Assembly: GCF_004341515.1 (NCBI RefSeq)
Contig: NZ_SLZF01000005.1
Span: 248,001 to 312,000 of the forward strand
Source: Allobosea sp. BK604
Lineage (GTDB): Bacteria > Pseudomonadota > Alphaproteobacteria > Rhizobiales > Beijerinckiaceae
Direction of reading: 5' to 3'
Length of the DNA: 64,000 bases
Position numbers and translations under genes: made by a program. Below are positions 60,141-64,000 of the stretch, piece after piece (position 1 is the stretch's first letter; the number at the start of each line of letters is the position of its first letter). Under the pieces are notes generated by a model. That model saw only the letters and a list, made by a program, of their open reading frames with translations, ran no database searches and had not been told where the DNA came from.

Positions 60141-61850
60141 TCATGCTCGGGCGTGAGCCGCCACTGCCGGTTCGTGCGGCATCGGCCGGCTGCGCCCGGC
60201 GGTCAGGAAGGAGTGGATCTGTGCGATGACGGCGGCACCTTCGCCGACGGCGGCGGCGACCCGCTTGGTCGAGCCGGCACGGACGTCCCCGACGGCAAAG
60301 ACACCAGGGCAGTTGGTTTCGAGCGGCAGGCGCTCGCCCTCGCCGGCGCGCTCGCCCGTGAGGACAAAGCCGTTTCCGTCGAGCGCCACACAATCATCGA
60401 GCCAGCGCGTATGAGGATCGGCACCGATGAACAGGAAAAGGTGGCGCGACGAGCACTCCCGGAGCGCACCGGTCCGGCTGTCCCGAAACGTCGCCCCGGT
60501 CAGGCCTGTCGTCCGGTCGCCGTGCAAACCGGCGATCTCGCTGCCCATATGCAATTCGACATTGGGCAACGCGGCGATCCGGTCGATCAGGTAGCGGGAC
60601 ATCGTCTGCTCGAGCGGCCGGCGCACCACCAGGTGCAACTGCCGGACCTGCGGCGCGAGATAGGCCACGGCCTGGCCGGCCGAGTTTCCGCCGCCGACGA
60701 GCACGACGTCCTGGCCGGCGCAAAGCCGCGCCTCGACGGGCGATGCCCAGTAGGACACGCCGGCCCCTTCCAGATCTGCAATGTTGGGAATGGCGGGCTG
60801 CCGGTAGCGCGCTCCCGAAGCGATGACGATGGTGCGCGAGCGCGCCGTGCCACCGTTGCTGAGTTCGAGGGTGAACGGGGCTTCCGCCTCCGCGCCGTTG
60901 CAGCGGAGCAATTCGACGGTCAGCGGAATGGCGAGCTCGGCGCCGAACTTGGCCGCCTGGTTGAAGGCCCGCCCTGCGAGTGCCTGTCCGGAGATGCCGG
61001 TCGGAAAGCCGAGATAGTTTTCGATCCGGGCGGATGCGCCGGCCTGGCCGCCGAAGGCTCGGCTGTCCAGGACCAGGACGGACAACCCTTCGGACGCGCC
61101 ATACACGGCAGTGGCGAGCCCGGCCGGCCCGGCCCCGATGACCGCCACGTCATAGATCGTCTTCGCGTCGAGATCCGGTGTGATGCCGAGGCAGGAGGCG
61201 GCATCCGCATTGCTCGGGCTCCTCAGCACCGTGCCGTTCGGACAGATCATCAGGGGAAGATCTTCGTGGGCGACGCCGAGCCGCTCGACCAGTTCGCGCC
61301 CCTCGTCCTCGCAGGCGGCGATGACGGTGTGGGGGTAGCCGTTGCGGGTGAGGAATCCCGACAAGCCGACGATGGCCGGATCATCCCGGCGTCCGACCAG
61401 GATGGACCCGGCGCCGCCGGTCTGCCCCGCCTCGATCAGCATGACGCGCCGGAGGATGAAGGCGCGCATGATCGTTTCCCCGACATCGGCCGATCCGATG
61501 ACGAGCGCGCGCAGATGCGGCGCATCGAAGGGGACCGCGGTCGCACCGTCGTCACCCGCCACGACCGACATGAGCGCTGGACGGCCGGAAAGCTGATTGG
61601 TCTCGCCGGTGAATTGGCCGGGACCGTAGGTGGTGACCACGGCCGCCTGGCCGGCTGCGCTGCGCCTGATCGCGTCGGCCGAGCCATCGAGGATCAACCA
61701 GGACGGCGCGTTGCGGTCGCCGATCTCGTAGAGGGTTTCGCGCGGGCCGAAGCTGCGCGGCGCAGCGCTCGCGAAGCGACGCGCCGTCGCGACCTGAAGG
61801 GCGGAGAGTGTCGGAAAAACCTGCTCTCGCCGAGCATCGCCGATTGGCAT
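60141..61850 (-). CDS. Cyclic-nucleotide-domain / thioredoxin-reductase-like flavoprotein lacking CxxC
   Basis: A 569-residue fusion. Residues about 25-140 are a cNMP-binding-like beta-roll (FGPRETLYEIGDRNAPSWLILDGSADAIRR, YGPGQFTGETNQLSGRPALMS). Residues 150-240 are a thioredoxin-like segment (SGFLTRNGYPHTVIAACEDEGREL...GTVLRSPS). The rest is a class-II thioredoxin-reductase fold: AVIGAGPAGLATAVYGASEGLSVLVLD, ENYLGFPTGISG, VVLVGGGNSAGQAVAYLA, CPGVFAVGDVR. The redox CxxC expected between the halves reads SYWASPVEARLC, so disulfide reduction by the usual route is unlikely. The ATG at 61850 has GGAGG six bases before it. Confidence 0.87.
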   Translation of the reverse strand: MPIGDARREQVFPTLSALQVATARRFASAAPRSFGPRETLYEIGDRNAPSWLILDGSADAIRRSAAGQAAVVTTYGPGQFTGETNQLSGRPALMSVVAGDDGATAVPFDAPHLRALVIGSADVGETIMRAFILRRVMLIEAGQTGGAGSILVGRRDDPAIVGLSGFLTRNGYPHTVIAACEDEGRELVERLGVAHEDLPLMICPNGTVLRSPSNADAASCLGITPDLDAKTIYDVAVIGAGPAGLATAVYGASEGLSVLVLDSRAFGGQAGASARIENYLGFPTGISGQALAGRAFNQAAKFGAELAIPLTVELLRCNGAEAEAPFTLELSNGGTARSRTIVIASGARYRQPAIPNIADLEGAGVSYWASPVEARLCAGQDVVLVGGGNSAGQAVAYLAPQVRQLHLVVRRPLEQTMSRYLIDRIAALPNVELHMGSEIAGLHGDRTTGLTGATFRDSRTGALRECSSRHLFLFIGADPHTRWLDDCVALDGNGFVLTGERAGEGERLPLETNCPGVFAVGDVRAGSTKRVAAAVGEGAAVIAQIHSFLTAGRSRPMPHEPAVAAHARA

Positions 61851-61938
61851 GTGGTGACCTCCGCGTCGACTATGCCACGTCTCGTGCATGCTATTCTGGT
61901 GCGTGCGCCATTCGATCAGATGGGGAGCCCGATCGCAA

Positions 61939-63168
61939 TCACGCAGGCGCGAGCTGGGACGCCTTCGGCAAGGTCAGCGCGAAGATGAAAAGGCCCAGGA
62001 GCGTGAGCCCGAAGCCCGCCCATACGGCGGATAGCAGGCCATAGCCGGCTGCGATCGTCACGCTGCCCGCCCAGGCTCCGATGGCGTTGGCGACGTTGAG
62101 CGCCGCAAGGTTCATGGCGCCCATGAGCGTGGGCGCCTCCGGCGCGAGGCCGGTCAGGCGAACCTGGATCGTCGGGATAGCGACCATCATCGTCAGGCCG
62201 ACGCCGAACAGCGCCGGCATCAGGATCCAGATCTGGCCGCCGCCGGCGGCCAGCACCGCGAGCACGATCAGGGCGCTGCCGAAGCCGACGACCAATCCGC
62301 GGGCGGGATAAGCGTCCGCCAGCCTTCCGCCGATCAGGTTGCCGGCGGTCATGCCGACCCCGAACAGCGCGAGCGCGATCGGAATCCAGACCTGATCGAG
62401 CCCGGCCGTATCGGTGACGAAGGGGCCGATGAAGGTGTAGACGGCGAAGATGCTGGCGACGCCGAGCGCCGCGACGAGCATCGTGGCCCAGACGGCCGGC
62501 TTGCGCAGCGACGCGAGCTCCTGCACCACGGGCCCGCCATGCAGCGCCTCGGTTCGCGGCACCCAGGCCCAAAGGGCAAGGAAGGCCAGCGCGCCAACCC
62601 CGGCGATGGTGACATAGGTGTTTCGCCATCCCACGCTCTGGCCGAGGAACGTCGCCAGCGGCGAGCCGATGATCGTCGCGACCGTCAACCCGGTCATGAC
62701 CAGGGCAAACGCCTTTCCACCATGACCGGGCCCGACGATATAGGACGCGACCACGGCGCCGGCGCCGAAATACGCCCCTTGCGGCATGCCGCTGACGAAG
62801 CGCGCCAGTGCGAACATGCCAAGATCCGAGGCGACGGCCGACAGGACGTTGCCGATGATGAACAGACCCATCAGGCAGAGCAGAAGCGTCCGCCGGTTCA
62901 GCCGTGCCGCCACCAGCGTCACCAGGGGAGCGCCGACCACCACGCCAAAGGCATAGGCCGCGATCGCGTTCGTCGCCGTGGGGATATCGATGCCGAGGCT
63001 GGCCGAGAACAGCTGGAGGATGCCCATGCTCGCGAACTCGGACGTGCCGATGCAGAAGCTGCCGAGCGCGAGGGCAAACAGCGTGAAGCCGCGCCTGTGC
63101 CGCTCCGCTTCATCCGTGCAATGCACGGTCACGGCGGCACATTGGCCGCGATAGGCCTTGTCGAGCAT
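61939..63168 (-). CDS. MFS transporter, DHA1 drug/metabolite exporter type
   Basis: A 409-residue, twelve-helix transporter. ALGSFCIGTSEFASMGILQLFSASLGIDIPTATNAIAAYAFGVVVGAPLVTLVAARLNRRTLLLCLMGLFIIGNVLSA is the start of AraJ/YdhP-type exporters, with the loop 2-3 motif GAP...ARLNRR. RFVSGMPQGAYFGAGAVVAS is the fifth-helix region. The ATG at 63168 has GGAGG five bases before it and is preferred over that at 63180. The substrate is unknown. Its 3' end is 88 bp from the flavoprotein start. Confidence 0.9.
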   Translation of the reverse strand: MLDKAYRGQCAAVTVHCTDEAERHRRGFTLFALALGSFCIGTSEFASMGILQLFSASLGIDIPTATNAIAAYAFGVVVGAPLVTLVAARLNRRTLLLCLMGLFIIGNVLSAVASDLGMFALARFVSGMPQGAYFGAGAVVASYIVGPGHGGKAFALVMTGLTVATIIGSPLATFLGQSVGWRNTYVTIAGVGALAFLALWAWVPRTEALHGGPVVQELASLRKPAVWATMLVAALGVASIFAVYTFIGPFVTDTAGLDQVWIPIALALFGVGMTAGNLIGGRLADAYPARGLVVGFGSALIVLAVLAAGGGQIWILMPALFGVGLTMMVAIPTIQVRLTGLAPEAPTLMGAMNLAALNVANAIGAWAGSVTIAAGYGLLSAVWAGFGLTLLGLFIFALTLPKASQLAPA

Positions 63169-63274
63169 CAGTGCCTCCATTCGCAGTGGCTATGCGGATC
63201 GTGCCGATCGATGCGGAGCAATCCGCGCAAGCATCCTGTCGGCGGACGGAGGCACCCTCGCCTTTGGTGCGTCC

Positions 63275-63907
63275 TCAGCCCGGACAGGGCTGCCCGGCAG
63301 CTCCCCACTGAGCCATGTCCCTGACATGATCCTCGAAGGTTCCGGGTGGCGTTGAGCGGCCTGCCCCGGGCTCCCATGCCCTCGGGATGAATCCGCTCAG
63401 AGATGCATCATGTCTCAGATGCTCGAGCAGGCCGACGGCGTTGCGGCCGCCGTTGCGCTTGGGATCCTTGAGCTGGGCACAGATTTCGGCGCCACTCTTG
63501 CCGTACCAGATGAAGTCGACCGGTGCGAGCTGCCAGTCGATGCCTGCCTGCAGGGGCGCCGGTGCGGGGGGATTGGGCAATGTCGACGTGATATGGCATG
63601 TCGAGCACGGAACGGTCTCGGCTCCGATGCGGCTTTGTCCGCCATGGATGTTCATGCCATGCACCCGCGATTTGCTTTCGCCGGCTGGCGTCCAGATCGG
63701 AACGGCCTTCGCATCGACATGGCAATTGGCGCAGCGCGGATGCGTCACCACCGCCTCGATTCTCGTCCAGGCCTGCAGCCCGTCGGCCCGGCTGACGCTG
63801 CCCGGCGGCAACGCATCCTTCGACTCCTCCTTGGCCAGGACGAAGCCCGTCAGGGCGACGATTGACGAACTGGCCAAGGTGAGCGCGATCAGAGTTGTCC
63901 TTCTCAT
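63275..63907 (-). CDS. Di-haem cytochrome c, partner of a molybdenum hydroxylase
   Basis: A 210-residue exported protein with an N-terminal signal sequence (MRRTTLIALTLASSSIVALTGFVLA). Two haem-c motifs are present, CANCH near residue 59 and CSTCH near 102, in a domain ending DFIWYGKSGAEICAQLKDPKRNGGRNAVGLLEHLRHD, which is of the isoquinoline 1-oxidoreductase-associated cytochrome type. It starts 9 bp after the stop of the molybdopterin subunit and probably passes electrons from it to the respiratory chain. A GAGGGCGG ribosome site lies before the ATG. Confidence 0.82.
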   Translation of the reverse strand: MRRTTLIALTLASSSIVALTGFVLAKEESKDALPPGSVSRADGLQAWTRIEAVVTHPRCANCHVDAKAVPIWTPAGESKSRVHGMNIHGGQSRIGAETVPCSTCHITSTLPNPPAPAPLQAGIDWQLAPVDFIWYGKSGAEICAQLKDPKRNGGRNAVGLLEHLRHDASLSGFIPRAWEPGAGRSTPPGTFEDHVRDMAQWGAAGQPCPG

Positions 63908-63916
63908 GGTCCGCCC

Positions 63917-64000
63917 TCACACGAAATCGATGAACTTGTTGAAAGGCATTTCGCGGATGCGCTTGCCGGTCGCGGCGAAGATGGCATTGGCCAGCGCCGG
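63917..64000 (-). CDS. C-terminus of a xanthine-dehydrogenase-family molybdopterin subunit (partial)
   Basis: The 27 codons in the window read PALANAIFAATGKRIREMPFNKFIDFV, the conserved end of large subunits of the isoquinoline 1-oxidoreductase/aldehyde oxidase group (PALANAIFAATGKR). The rest is beyond the window edge. Gene order with the cytochrome c supports a periplasmic membrane-linked molybdenum hydroxylase. Confidence 0.75.
   Translation of the reverse strand, partial: PALANAIFAATGKRIREMPFNKFIDFV

Noticed and set aside
1..64000. tRNA, rRNA or riboswitch genes
   Set aside because: I found no tRNA cloverleaf with a CCA-compatible acceptor or GGTTCGAATCC-like arm, no rRNA segments and no riboswitch core I could support by eye.

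Overview
The window is 64 kb of GC-rich, densely coding chromosome from an alphaproteobacterium, most likely a Hyphomicrobiales (Rhizobiales) soil organism of the Bosea/Bradyrhizobium kind. The indications are coxMNOP-type oxidase genes, many family-5 ABC and TRAP uptake systems each with its own GntR or LysR regulator, Tat-type leaders on binding proteins, and rhizobial-style intergenic palindromic repeats. The genus is inference. I saw no rRNA, tRNA, CRISPR array, integrase or transposase; the region reads as a metabolic accessory stretch, not a mobile island.

Layout. 1-2.4 kb: a TetR regulator cut by the window edge, divergent from msrB-msrA, with two matching operator-like palindromes. 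2.5-7.6 kb: an alternative aa3-type cytochrome c oxidase operon (coxMNOP, a subunit IV, a PRC-barrel protein). 7.7-20.6 kb: a nitrogen-scavenging cluster built around biuret/carboxybiuret/allophanate chemistry: a family-5 ABC transporter, AtzH-like protein, GntR regulator, allophanate hydrolase, BiuH-like hydrolase, NCS2-type permease, and AtzG- and AtzE-like proteins. Two sigma-54 promoter matches and a 13-bp GntR-box candidate occurring twice suggest joint control by nitrogen status and substrate. 20.6-26.5 kb: aldo/keto reductase, an orphan hypothetical, an O-methyltransferase, a LysR/SDR divergent pair, and repeat-rich spacers. 26.5-33.4 kb: envelope and secreted proteins (beta-barrel, sulfatase, Cys-rich protein, OmpA-like), a wrecked second sulfatase, AraC and LysR regulators, and a DUF1127 protein.

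34-43.7 kb: an electrophile/redox-stress block with two duplicated old yellow enzymes that share a duplicated promoter, three glutathione transferases (one YghU-like), an AhpD-like protein, a flavin-ferredoxin reductase fusion and two LysR regulators. 43.8-52.3 kb: a minus-strand operon for uptake and catabolism of an unidentified (sugar-)acid (binding protein, enolase-superfamily dehydratase, two ATPases, two permeases, D-2-hydroxyacid dehydrogenase) with a divergent GntR regulator. 52.4-59.4 kb: a LysR-controlled L-rhamnonate module (SDR, rhmD, SDR, TRAP transporter) with the stump of an MFS transporter embedded in it. 59.8-64 kb: a small exported protein, an unusual cNMP-domain/thioredoxin-reductase-like fusion lacking the CxxC, an MFS exporter, a di-haem cytochrome c and the last codons of a molybdenum hydroxylase large subunit.

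The best leads are the sigma-54/GntR-controlled biuret cluster, the roughly 100-bp repeat family whose ends supply the stop codons of two convergent genes, the old-yellow-enzyme duplication with a frameshifted second copy, and the gene remnants.
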